61,283 nt of DNA from NCBI GenBank assembly GCA_019873655.1, contig JAIOAU010000017.1, forward strand, positions 1 to 61,283. The letters are read 5' to 3'. Both the position numbers and the translations under genes were made by a program. Shown here one piece after another: positions 36,640 to 44,514 of this stretch. The notes below the pieces were generated by a model that was not told the origin of the DNA, did not search any database, and worked only from the letters and a program-made list of their open reading frames with translations. This DNA comes from Chloroflexota bacterium. Lineage in GTDB: Bacteria > Chloroflexota > Anaerolineae > Anaerolineales > Villigracilaceae. Position 1 is the stretch's first letter; each line of letters opens with the position of its first letter.

Positions 36640-36794
36640 CTAACATGCAATGTCACACCTGGCTAGCACATGCGGGCTTCCATAGCCCTAGTAACTGTTC
36701 GGTCTTGTGCAAGAACGGTGCGGCTACCCATCACTTCGTGACGGTCTTTTTCACCTGGACACAAACCGGTATGCCGCACCGATATAATCATACT
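36640..36794 (-). ncRNA. IS110 bridge RNA (predicted)
   Basis: The non-coding region upstream of the transposase folds into two loops. The first is closed by GGTGCGGC/GCCGCACC (36773-36780 with 36717-36724) and contains TTTGTGTCC (36765-36757), identical to the target flank (36804-36796 read on the same strand) and thus able to pair with it. The second is closed by GCACA/TGTGC (36666-36670 with 36706-36710), with an inner hairpin GGGCT/AGCCC, and contains ACAGTTACTAG (36698-36688), identical to the element's own circle junction. This is the layout of target-binding and donor-binding loops in IS110 bridge RNAs. Confidence 0.82.
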
Positions 36795-36880
36795 AGGACA
36801 CAAAGGATAACACGAAGGCCACGAAGATATAAAAAATACCTTTGTGCTCCTTTGTGAAAACTTGGTATCCTTTGTGTTGA
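36795..36880. repeat. AAAGGACACGAAGG-type repeat array, copy 2
   Basis: ACACAAAGGATA (36798-36809) and its exact reverse complement TATCCTTTGTGT (36866-36877) flank GAAGGCCACGAAG and CTTTGTGCTCCTTTGTG. The array lies between the IS110 element and the GxxExxY gene. Confidence 0.8.
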
Positions 36881-36903
36881 AAGTGTTGAAAAAGGAGACA
36901 ACG

Positions 36904-37314
36904 ATGGATTCGAGAACTCAAAGGACATTTGCGCCAATCCCTGCAGAAGTGGAACGAGTCGGCAAAATCGTCTTGGACGCCGCCTACCGCGTCCACACGG
37001 CGCTTGGCCCTGGGCTGCTGGAGTCCGTCTATAAAACCTGTCACGCCTACGAAATTCGTGAAAGCGGCCTGCTGGTCGAATCCGAAGTGCCGGTGGCGGT
37101 TGTGTACAAGAACCTGCGCATGGAGGGTGGCCTGCGCCTGGATTTGCTGGTCGAGAAATGTGTCATCGTAGAAATCAAGGCAGTTGAAGAGATGAATCCG
37201 GTTTACGAAGCGCAACTCCTGACCTATCTGCGTCTCACCGGCGTCCGTCTTGGCTATCTCATCAATTTCACCGTTCCCCATCTCAAAAACGGCATCAAAC
37301 GCATGGTCGTTTAA
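36904..37314 (+). CDS. GxxExxY protein (PDDEXK-like)
   Basis: This 136-residue protein belongs to the GxxExxY family: the name motif is visible as GLLESVY, after VHTALGPG. The later block LRLDLLVEKCVIVEIKA has the D...E-x-K pattern of PDDEXK nucleases, and LTYLRLTGVRLGYLINF is also typical. Its function is not established. The gene stands alone between two repeat arrays (36795-36880 and 37320-37696), which suggests it moves or is maintained as a repeat-bounded unit. The ATG has AAGGAG upstream. Confidence 0.9.
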   Translation: MDSRTQRTFAPIPAEVERVGKIVLDAAYRVHTALGPGLLESVYKTCHAYEIRESGLLVESEVPVAVVYKNLRMEGGLRLDLLVEKCVIVEIKAVEEMNPVYEAQLLTYLRLTGVRLGYLINFTVPHLKNGIKRMVV

Positions 37315-37319
37315 GAGAT

Positions 37320-37696
37320 CCCTTTGTGCTCCTTTGTGGTATCCTTCCTGTCCTTCGTGCTTTAAATCCATCTCTCTTCATGTTCCTTTGTGCCAACCTT
37401 TCTGTCCTTTGTGTTCTAAAATCCATCCTCCCTTCGTGTCCTTCGTGATATCCTTCCTGTCCTTTGTGTTTTAAATCCATCTCTCTTCGTGTTCCTTTGT
37501 GCCAACCTTTCTGTCCTTTGTGTTCTAAAATTCATCCTCCCTTCGTGTCCTTCGTGATATCCTTCCTGTCCTTTGTGTTTTAAATCCATCTCTCTTCGTG
37601 TTCCTTTGTGCCAACCTTTCTGTCCTTTGTGTTCTAAAATCCATCCTCCCTTCGTGTCCTTCGTGATATCCTTCCTGTCCTTTGTGTTTAAAAACC
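37320..37696. repeat. Tandem array of a 109-bp unit made of CCTTTGTG/CCTTCGTG submotifs
   Basis: The marker GCCAACC recurs at 37392, 37501 and 37610, giving an exact 109-base period with about 3.3 copies. The copies are nearly identical; a diverged partial copy begins at about 37322. Inside each unit CCTTTGTG, CCTTCGTG and CTGTCCTTTGTGTT alternate. It fills the 382 bases between the GxxExxY and methyltransferase genes; no gene lies in it. Confidence 0.92.
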
Positions 37697-38569
37697 ATGC
37701 CCAAACGCAAAACCACCCGCACCGCCTCCTTCGGCTCCCCCGGCCGGGTCGGACACGACTCGACGCCGTTCTACAACAGCCGCCTCTACGCCGGCCAGCC
37801 CCAGGAGCAGGACGCGCCGTACTTTGAGACTCCCCTCCCGCCCGACTGCCTCGACCGCATCTTCTGCCACTCCGCCGAGGCGATGACCGAACTGCCGGAC
37901 TGTTCGGTGCATCTCATGGTCACCTCGCCGCCCTACAACGTCGGCAAGGACTACGACGCCGACCTCTCGCTGGACGAATACCTGGCCTTCCTGGAGCGCG
38001 TCTGGCGCGAGACCTGGCGCGTGCTCGTCCCCGGCGGGCGGATGTGCGTCAATGTCGCCAACCTGGGGCGCAAGCCGTACATTCCCCTGCACGCGTACAT
38101 CGCCGAGCAGGCCATCCGCCTGGGTTTCCTGATGCGCGGCGAAATCATCTGGAACAAGGCCGCCAGCGCCTCGCCGTCCACCGCCTGGGGGTCGTGGAAA
38201 TCGGCCGCCAATCCCACCCTGCGCGACGTCCACGAGTACATTCTCGTCTTCTCTAAGCAGACCTTTCGGCGCGAAAACCCGGCCAACCGCGCCAGCACAA
38301 TTACCCGCGAGGAGTTCCTCGAATACAACAAATCCATCTGGACTTTCCCGGCCGAACCGGCGCGCAAGATCGGGCATCCGGCCCCCTTCCCGGTCGAGTT
38401 GCCGCGGCGGCTGATTCAACTCTACACCTTCGCCGGCGAGGTTGTCCTCGACCCATTCATGGGTTCCGGGCAGACGGCCATCGCGGCGCGTCAGAGCGGA
38501 CGGAGGTATGTGGGGTATGAAACAGATGAAAAGTATGTAAAATTAGCAGAGAAGAGAATTTTCGGTTAA
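37697..38569 (+). CDS. Site-specific DNA methyltransferase (beta class, probably N4-cytosine)
   Basis: This 290-residue enzyme has the catalytic motif IV TSPPY (76-80) before the SAM-binding motif I DPFMGSG (252-258), the beta-class order. SPPY rather than DPPY suggests N4-cytosine methylation, though N6-adenine is possible. Between them lies a variable region with the target-recognition part. No restriction endonuclease gene lies beside it. The ATG at 37697 follows the repeat array within 10 bases. Its stop overlaps the ATG of the PAS-GGDEF gene (TAATG). Confidence 0.9.
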   Translation: MPKRKTTRTASFGSPGRVGHDSTPFYNSRLYAGQPQEQDAPYFETPLPPDCLDRIFCHSAEAMTELPDCSVHLMVTSPPYNVGKDYDADLSLDEYLAFLERVWRETWRVLVPGGRMCVNVANLGRKPYIPLHAYIAEQAIRLGFLMRGEIIWNKAASASPSTAWGSWKSAANPTLRDVHEYILVFSKQTFRRENPANRASTITREEFLEYNKSIWTFPAEPARKIGHPAPFPVELPRRLIQLYTFAGEVVLDPFMGSGQTAIAARQSGRRYVGYETDEKYVKLAEKRIFG

Positions 38570-41184
38570 TGCCCTCCATCTACCTGACCCCCGCCTCCAT
38601 CAGTTACCTCAACCAGTTCCTGCTGTCGCTGGTCATCACCGCCTACCTGGTCTGGCGGCTGTTTTTCCAAAAGAAGCGCCAGCCGCTCTCGGCCTCCGAC
38701 CGCCTGCTGACGTTCTTCTTCGTCGCCGTGACCCTGTTCTCGTTGGGCTTGTTCCTGGATTCGTCGCTCCTGCCCACCGAGCGGCTGAGGGTGGTCTATC
38801 TGCTCAATACCATCCTGGCGCTCATGCTGATCGCCCTGCTCCAGTTCGCCTACTCGTTCCCGCAACCGGTCGAAAAGCAGCGCCTCGAGCGCTGGCTGGC
38901 GCTGGCCGTCAGCGGAGCCTATATGCTGTTGGAAGCGGGAGTTGCCATCTGGCGCTTCAGTTTGTTGCGTCACGCCGAGGTTGTCTTCCGCGAACCGGAG
39001 ATGGATTACCCCCCGGTCGTCTTGTTCGCCTGGGTAATCTTCGTTTTCGCGCGCGGCACGGTGCGCAACTGGCGCAACCCCGCCGCCCGCCGCTTTGCGC
39101 TGATTTTTCTCGTCCCCCTGACGCTGGCGGCGCTCAATATCGTCCGCTCCTACGCCGGGATTTCGACCCCCGTCTATCACATCAGCATGTCGGTCGGGAT
39201 TCTCGTGACCATTTTCCTGTTTGCCTTCAACTACCTGAACGCCCGGCCCGAATCCACCTCTCTGATGATCAAGTTTTCCGGCGCAGTGCTGACCAGCGTG
39301 CTGGCGCTCTTCGGCGTGGTCGCCTGGCTGGTGACGCCCGCCTACGCCGCCCAGTACCGCCCGCCGCTCCTTGACCATCGTTCCATCCGCTTCACCCCCA
39401 ACGAGGGCGGCGGATACAACGTGGCGGAAATCCCTTTCCAGTTTGAGCCCGAAAGGGGACAAAAACTCGACATCACAGACGAATCGGACAATCGTTTTGG
39501 CTATGTTCCATGGACGTTGACGTTCGATTTCCCCTTCTACAACCAGCGCTATTCCCAGGTGTTCATCGGCAACAATGGTCTCATCAGTTTCGGCCAGCCG
39601 ATGGCCTATTGGAGTCTGGAATACCGCCTCTCCGACATTCCCATCTTCTTTGCTCTCTATTTGGACCTGAATCCCGAGGCGAGCCCGGAGGGCGGCATCT
39701 ACCTGCGAGAAGAGGCCGACCGGCTCATTGTCACCTACGACCGTCTGCGGGCGTTTTACCACCCGGAGCGGGAATATACCTTCCAGGTTGTCCTGCACGC
39801 CGACGGGCGCATCGACCTGACCTACAACGGCCTGCCCGAGGGCGCGCAGTACCAGGTCAATGACCGGCCCGACGCCTCCCCCTGGGTCATCGGGGCGAAG
39901 CCCGGCCTGGATTCCGGCCAGACGGTCAGTTTTGCCGCCCTGCCGCTCACGACCGGCCCTGAAGGCGCGCTGGACGACCAAAACCGCGCCTTCCGGCAAT
40001 ACATCCACGCTTTCCTCCTGCCGCTGGCGATTGCCATTCTGACCAGTGGCTTGGTCTTCCTGTTTGGTCTGCCTCTCCTGATGCTGATCGCCATCGCCCG
40101 CCCGCTGCAGGCGCTCGTAACAGGAATGCAACAGTTCGACCGCGACCAACAGCACCGCCACATTCCCGTTCAATTCCAGGATGAGATTGGCTTCCTGACC
40201 CAATCCTTCAACACCCTGACCGACGCGCTGGACGATTTGATCCGCAACCTGGAAGCGCGCGTCGCCGACCGCACCGCCGACCTGGAAAGCGCCAACGCTG
40301 AACTGCGCAAACTTTCAGTGGCCGTCGAGCAGAGTCCCAGCGTCATCGTCATCACCAACCCGCAGGCCGAAATCGAATACGTCAACGAGGCCTTCACCCG
40401 CTCCACCGGCTATACCTTCGAGGAAGTCAAGGGCAAGAACCCGCGTCTCCTGCAATCCGGGCAGACGCCGCCCGAAACGTTCCGGAACATGTGGAAGACC
40501 TTGCTGGCAGGCAAGACCTGGCGCGGCGAGTTGGCCAATCGCCGCAAGAACGGCGAGGTCTATTGGGAATACACAGTCATCGCGCCCATCCACGATGTCG
40601 AGGGAAACGTCACCCATTATGTCGCCGTCAAGGAAGACGTCACCGCCCGCAAAGCCGCCGAGGCCAAACTGGAAGAATTGGCCGTCACCGACCCGCTGAC
40701 CGGCCTGCTCAACCGCCGCGGCTTCTTCCAGGAGGCCGAGCAACTGTATGAGCGCAGTATGCACCCGCCTTACCTGCTCGCCGCGCTGATGATGGACATT
40801 GACCATTTCAAGAACGTCAATGATCAGTACGGCCATCAGGCGGGCGACGCCGTGCTGCGGGAAATCGCCGCCCGCATTTGCGCCAGTCTGCGCCCCACCG
40901 ACCTGGTCGCCCGCTACGGCGGCGAGGAATTCGTCGCCCTGCTGCCGCGCGCCTCCCGCCTCACGCTGGAACAGATTGCCTCCCGCCTCAACGCCGCCAT
41001 CCGTGAGCAGCCGGTCGAATACGAGGGCAGGAAAATTGCAGTGACCATCAGCATCGGCGGCGCGATGCTGACCGCCGGGAGCCGTTCGCTGGACGAACTC
41101 CTGACCCAGGCCGACCAGGCCATGTACCGGGCCAAAGATCGCGGCCGCGATTGCGCGGTCATTTGGGATGAAAAACAGGCGTGA
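38569..41184 (+). CDS. Membrane PAS-GGDEF diguanylate cyclase
   Basis: This 871-residue protein has an N-terminal region of about seven transmembrane segments (from FLLSLVITAYLVWRLFF), an extracytoplasmic domain with VFIGNNGLISFG and a beta-rich nidogen-like pattern, another transmembrane segment (LPLAIAILTSGLVFLFGLPLL in parts), a HAMP-like linker, a PAS domain (SPSVIVITNPQAEIEYVN) with PAC, and a GGDEF domain. GGEEF at 784-788 is active-type, and RPTD at 775-778 is the inhibitory site for c-di-GMP. It should make c-di-GMP in response to an outside signal. It is translationally coupled to the methyltransferase, an odd pairing. Confidence 0.92.
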   Translation: MPSIYLTPASISYLNQFLLSLVITAYLVWRLFFQKKRQPLSASDRLLTFFFVAVTLFSLGLFLDSSLLPTERLRVVYLLNTILALMLIALLQFAYSFPQPVEKQRLERWLALAVSGAYMLLEAGVAIWRFSLLRHAEVVFREPEMDYPPVVLFAWVIFVFARGTVRNWRNPAARRFALIFLVPLTLAALNIVRSYAGISTPVYHISMSVGILVTIFLFAFNYLNARPESTSLMIKFSGAVLTSVLALFGVVAWLVTPAYAAQYRPPLLDHRSIRFTPNEGGGYNVAEIPFQFEPERGQKLDITDESDNRFGYVPWTLTFDFPFYNQRYSQVFIGNNGLISFGQPMAYWSLEYRLSDIPIFFALYLDLNPEASPEGGIYLREEADRLIVTYDRLRAFYHPEREYTFQVVLHADGRIDLTYNGLPEGAQYQVNDRPDASPWVIGAKPGLDSGQTVSFAALPLTTGPEGALDDQNRAFRQYIHAFLLPLAIAILTSGLVFLFGLPLLMLIAIARPLQALVTGMQQFDRDQQHRHIPVQFQDEIGFLTQSFNTLTDALDDLIRNLEARVADRTADLESANAELRKLSVAVEQSPSVIVITNPQAEIEYVNEAFTRSTGYTFEEVKGKNPRLLQSGQTPPETFRNMWKTLLAGKTWRGELANRRKNGEVYWEYTVIAPIHDVEGNVTHYVAVKEDVTARKAAEAKLEELAVTDPLTGLLNRRGFFQEAEQLYERSMHPPYLLAALMMDIDHFKNVNDQYGHQAGDAVLREIAARICASLRPTDLVARYGGEEFVALLPRASRLTLEQIASRLNAAIREQPVEYEGRKIAVTISIGGAMLTAGSRSLDELLTQADQAMYRAKDRGRDCAVIWDEKQA

Positions 41185-41272
41185 AAACACAAAGGACTCG
41201 AAGGAAACACGAAGGCCACAAAATTTGTGCTCCTTTGCGAATGCCTTTGTGACCTTCGTGTTTGAATAAACT
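41185..41272. repeat. AAAGGACACGAAGG-type repeat array, copy 4, with an 18-bp inverted repeat
   Basis: AAACACGAAGGCCACAAA (41205-41222) and TTTGTGACCTTCGTGTTT (41246-41263) are inverted copies with one mismatch. The array lies between the stop of the GGDEF gene and the herA start. Confidence 0.85.
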
Positions 41273-41285
41273 TGTGGTGAAAACT

Positions 41286-42974
41286 ATGACAGATAACTTA
41301 GACCCCATCGGCTACATCATCGGCGGCGGACTGAAAGAGTCCTTCCGCGCCCGGCTGACCCTCCCGGCCCAGGAAGTGCAGGAGGGCGCGTTCGTCGTCG
41401 TCGAGAGCGGCGAGTGGCTGTTCTACGGCCTCGTCACCGACCTGCAACTGGGCGCCACCGACCCGCGCTTCGCCGACGAGCAGAGCGAGAGCCGCCTTCC
41501 GCCCGCCCTGGCGCGCGCCCTGCACGGGCAGACGCTCTTCACCAACCTCGAAATCCTGCCCGCCCTGATGCTCGAACGCGGCCCGGAGCCGGGAACGCCG
41601 GAGTACAAGGCCTGGGCGGAGGAACACGCCAAGAATCCGCCGCGCCCGCGCCCGGTCAAGACCGTGCCGCCGCACCACGCCCCGGTCCGCCTGGCGACGG
41701 CCGGCGACATTGACGAAATCTATCGCGGCGATTTCATCATCGGCTACACCCGCGAGCAGGGACATCCCGTCCGCATTGACCTCGACACCTTCGTCCAGCG
41801 TTCGGCGGGCGTCTTCGGGGCGACCGGCACGGGCAAGTCGTTCCTGACCCGTCTCCTGCTGGCCGGGCTGATGCACAAGGGTAAGGCCTCGGTGCTGGTC
41901 TTCGACATGCACAACGAGTACGGCTTCGACGACGTGGCCTCCGACACGGGCGAAAAAGTGACCGGCCTGAAGACCAAGTTTGCCAGCCGCGTGCGGGTGG
42001 TCGGCCTGGGGCCGAAGGCGCTGATTCGGAACAACACGCCGGACTTCAACCTGGAAGTCGCCGCCGAAGACATCACCCCCGCCGACATCGAACTGCTGAC
42101 CGGCGAACTCAACCTGCGCGAGACCGCCCCGACCGTCCTGCACGCCCTCGAACACAGCCTGGGGCGCGGCTGGTTTGCCAAGTTCAAGGCCATGAACCGC
42201 GACGAAATCGAAATCGAGGACGAGCGCGGCAAGACGAAGCGCGTCCCGCACCCGGAGAGCGTCGCCGCCTGGGCCAACGCGCACGGCGTCAACGTCATGG
42301 CCGCCGAGGGCCTGCACGACAAACTGCGTCGCCTGTTCGACAAGCCCTACATCGTCGAACAGCCCGCCGCCGATTCGGTCGGGGAAATCGTCCAGTCGCT
42401 GGAGGCGGGCAAGCACGTCATCCTGTCCTTCGGCCAGTTCGAGAGCGACCTGGACTATCTCTTCGTCTCCAATCTGCTGACGCGCAAAATCCGCCAGGTG
42501 TGGGAGCGCAAGACGAACGCCTTCCGTTCCAGCGGCAAGGACGAGCCGCGTCAACTGGTCATCGTGCTGGAGGAGGCGCACAAACTGCTGAACCGCGAGA
42601 TGGCCGCCCAGACGACCTTCGCCAGCATCGCCCGCGAGATGCGCAAGTACTACGTTACCCTGCTCATCGTGGACCAGCGCCCGTCGCAGATTTACGATGA
42701 GGTCATGTCGCAGTTGGGGACGCGCATCTCCGGCTGGCTGGGCGACGAGGACGACATCCACGCCGTCCTTTCGGGGCTTTCGGGCCGCGACGCTCTGCGC
42801 GGGATGCTGGCGCGGCTCCAGCCGAAGGAGGAGGTCCTCCTGCTGGGCTGGGGCGTGCCGATGCCCCTGCCGGTGAAGTCGCGCCGCTACGACGACACCT
42901 TCTGGCGCGAGTTGTTCGGCGTCAGCGGCAAGAAGGACGAGGCGCAAATTATGAAGGAATTGGGGTATGGATAA
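41286..42974 (+). CDS. herA: HerA-like DNA translocase/helicase
   Basis: This 562-residue protein has an N-terminal HAS barrel (IGYIIGGGLKESFRARLTLP, in parts) and a FtsK/HerA-type RecA fold. Walker A is GATGTGKS (178-185), followed by VLVFDMHNEYG; Walker B is LVIVLEEAHKLLN; the arginine-finger region includes GTRISGWLGDEDD. HerA forms a hexamer that drives DNA through NurA. It is separated from nurA by 6.4 kb containing four foreign-looking genes. I chose ATG 41286; an upstream TTG lies in the repeat array. Confidence 0.92.
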   Translation: MTDNLDPIGYIIGGGLKESFRARLTLPAQEVQEGAFVVVESGEWLFYGLVTDLQLGATDPRFADEQSESRLPPALARALHGQTLFTNLEILPALMLERGPEPGTPEYKAWAEEHAKNPPRPRPVKTVPPHHAPVRLATAGDIDEIYRGDFIIGYTREQGHPVRIDLDTFVQRSAGVFGATGTGKSFLTRLLLAGLMHKGKASVLVFDMHNEYGFDDVASDTGEKVTGLKTKFASRVRVVGLGPKALIRNNTPDFNLEVAAEDITPADIELLTGELNLRETAPTVLHALEHSLGRGWFAKFKAMNRDEIEIEDERGKTKRVPHPESVAAWANAHGVNVMAAEGLHDKLRRLFDKPYIVEQPAADSVGEIVQSLEAGKHVILSFGQFESDLDYLFVSNLLTRKIRQVWERKTNAFRSSGKDEPRQLVIVLEEAHKLLNREMAAQTTFASIAREMRKYYVTLLIVDQRPSQIYDEVMSQLGTRISGWLGDEDDIHAVLSGLSGRDALRGMLARLQPKEEVLLLGWGVPMPLPVKSRRYDDTFWRELFGVSGKKDEAQIMKELGYG

Positions 42975-43000
42975 GGCGAGGCGGCCCAAAAATTGCCCGC

Positions 43001-43029
43001 TTGACGCTTTAAGCAGGTTGTGCTAGTAT
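43001..43029 (+). promoter_or_regulatory. Promoter of the LysM lipoprotein gene
   Basis: TTGACG (43001-43006) and TAGTAT (43024-43029) are 17 bases apart. A hairpin GAGTCGC-gtcaa-GCGACTC (43045-43063) lies in the leader before GGAGGAAGG. Confidence 0.65.
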
Positions 43030-43080
43030 CACCTTATCGTTGTAGAGTCGCGTCAAGCGACTCCTTGTGAGGAGGAAGGA

Positions 43081-43776
43081 ATGTCCAAGAACATCTATTT
43101 CATCCTGGCGGCGGCGATGATCGCTGTCTTTGTTCTGGCGGGGTGTGAACGCTCGGCCGCAGCGCCATCTTCTCTGCCGACGCCCACCTTGTCCGCCGAA
43201 CCGTTGGCAGGCGGCGAGACGGTTACCGAGGATCAAATGGCCCTTCTCTGGGCGTATGCCACCCAGACCGCCATGGTCAGCACGCCCCAGCCGACGATTG
43301 TGATGGAGACCCCGACCCCGCTCGAAATTGTCGCCGTGACGCCCACGGACACCCCCGTCCTGCCGCCGACCGGCATGCCGGTCACTCCTGCGGTTTTGCC
43401 GGCCACGCCTCTTCCCGCCATTACCCCTGCCGTTGGCCGGCCGGCGACCTATACGCTCCAGCCCGGCGAATTCCCCTACTGCATTGCCCGCCGCTTCAAC
43501 GTCGATCCCAATGAATTGCTGGCGCTGAACGGCTTGAGCGATGGCATGGTCTATTATCCTGGGCTGACGCTGCAAATCCCGCAGACCGGCAACCCCTTCC
43601 CCGGCGAACGCGCCCTGCGGCCTCACCCGGCCACCTATACTGTTAGTAGCAGCGAGGACACGATTTATCGTATTGCTTGCTACTATGGGGATGTGGATCC
43701 GGCCCAGATTGCAGCGGTCAACAACCTGGCCTCTCCTTATACCTTGCAAATCGGACAAACCCTATCCATCCCCTGA
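43081..43776 (+). CDS. LysM-domain lipoprotein
   Basis: This 231-residue exported protein has a lipoprotein signal (FILAAAMIAVFVLAGC), a Pro/Thr-rich linker (VTPTDTPVLPPTGMPVTPA) and two LysM domains (YTLQPGEFPYCIARRFNV; YTVSSSEDTIYRIACYYG). LysM binds N-acetylglucosamine-containing glycans such as peptidoglycan. No catalytic domain is attached, so it is probably a structural or scaffold protein of the envelope. The ATG has GGAGGAAGG upstream and a strong terminator follows. Confidence 0.93.
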   Translation: MSKNIYFILAAAMIAVFVLAGCERSAAAPSSLPTPTLSAEPLAGGETVTEDQMALLWAYATQTAMVSTPQPTIVMETPTPLEIVAVTPTDTPVLPPTGMPVTPAVLPATPLPAITPAVGRPATYTLQPGEFPYCIARRFNVDPNELLALNGLSDGMVYYPGLTLQIPQTGNPFPGERALRPHPATYTVSSSEDTIYRIACYYGDVDPAQIAAVNNLASPYTLQIGQTLSIP

Positions 43777-43796
43777 ACGTTGCCAGATCCGACTCG

Positions 43797-43825
43797 ACCA
43801 GGCGGAGCATCGCCTGGTTTTTTTT
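43797..43825 (+). terminator. Terminator after the LysM gene
   Basis: ACCAGGCG (43797-43804) pairs with CGCCTGGT (43811-43818), followed by a run of T to 43825. Confidence 0.9.
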
Positions 43826-43833
43826 GAAATAAC

Positions 43834-44382
43834 ATGCCCTTCGAACTGCTGAACTCTGAAGTCGTTTACCCCGGCCGCGCCTTCACCATCCGCCGCGACC
43901 GCGTCCGCCTGCCCGACGGCCGCGAAACGAAACTGGACGTCGTCGAACACGTCGGCTCGGTGGTCATCGTGCCGGTGGATGACGAGGGAAACCTGCTCTT
44001 CGTCCGCCAGTACCGCCACGCGGCGGGCCTGGACCTGCTGGAACTGCCCGCCGGGACCCTGGACGAGAGCGAGGCCCCCGAAGCCTGCGCCCGGCGCGAG
44101 GTCCGCGAAGAGACCGGCATGGCCGCCGGACGGCTGGAACATTTGGGCGGCTTCTACCTCGCCCCCGGCTACTCGACCGAGTACATGCACGTCTATCTCG
44201 CCGCCGACCTCTACCCCGCCCCCCTCGAGGCCGACGCTGACGAATTCCTGGCCGTCGAGAAAATCCCGCTGGCCGAAGCGTTCTCCCTGCCTGCCCGCGG
44301 ACAGTTGCCCGACGCCAAGTCGCTGGCGGCGCTCCTGCTGGCCCGCGAGCGCCTCGGCGGGGTCGCTTCGGCGGAAAACTGA
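43834..44382 (+). CDS. Nudix hydrolase, ADP-ribose-pyrophosphatase-like
   Basis: This 182-residue protein has a complete Nudix box, GTLDESEAPEACARREVREETG (shown for reference as G-x5-E-x7-REVREETG), at about residues 77-99. The N-terminal strand block and LFVRQYRHAAGLDLLELPAG match ADP-ribose pyrophosphatases, as does GFYLAPGYSTEYMHVYLA. It should cleave ADP-ribose or related nucleoside diphosphate sugars. The ATG lies 8 bases after the preceding terminator's T-run, which leaves little room for a promoter, so it may depend on read-through. Confidence 0.92.
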   Translation: MPFELLNSEVVYPGRAFTIRRDRVRLPDGRETKLDVVEHVGSVVIVPVDDEGNLLFVRQYRHAAGLDLLELPAGTLDESEAPEACARREVREETGMAAGRLEHLGGFYLAPGYSTEYMHVYLAADLYPAPLEADADEFLAVEKIPLAEAFSLPARGQLPDAKSLAALLLARERLGGVASAEN

Positions 44383-44514
44383 TTGTGACAAGTCGCAGGG
44401 CAATTTGTGTATTAAATTACTATTCCAAGACCTTTGCCGCGGCTAAACTTATCAATTGGTGTATTCGACCAAAACAGAGATTATCTCTCTGAATTTCATG
44501 GAAGGAGCCTGATT

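Noticed and set aside
37320-37696. CRISPR array
   Set aside because: The 109-base units are contiguous without unique spacers, and no cas genes are present.
37295-37722. Short minus-strand frames encoding HKGQEGYHEGHEG-type peptides
   Set aside because: They are translations of the 109-bp repeat array. The unit is not a multiple of three and there is no ribosome-binding site.
44383-44514. Rex-type operator before nifJ
   Set aside because: TTGTGACAAGTCGCA only half matches the TTGTGAA-N4-TTCACAA consensus, and it has no clear promoter beside it.
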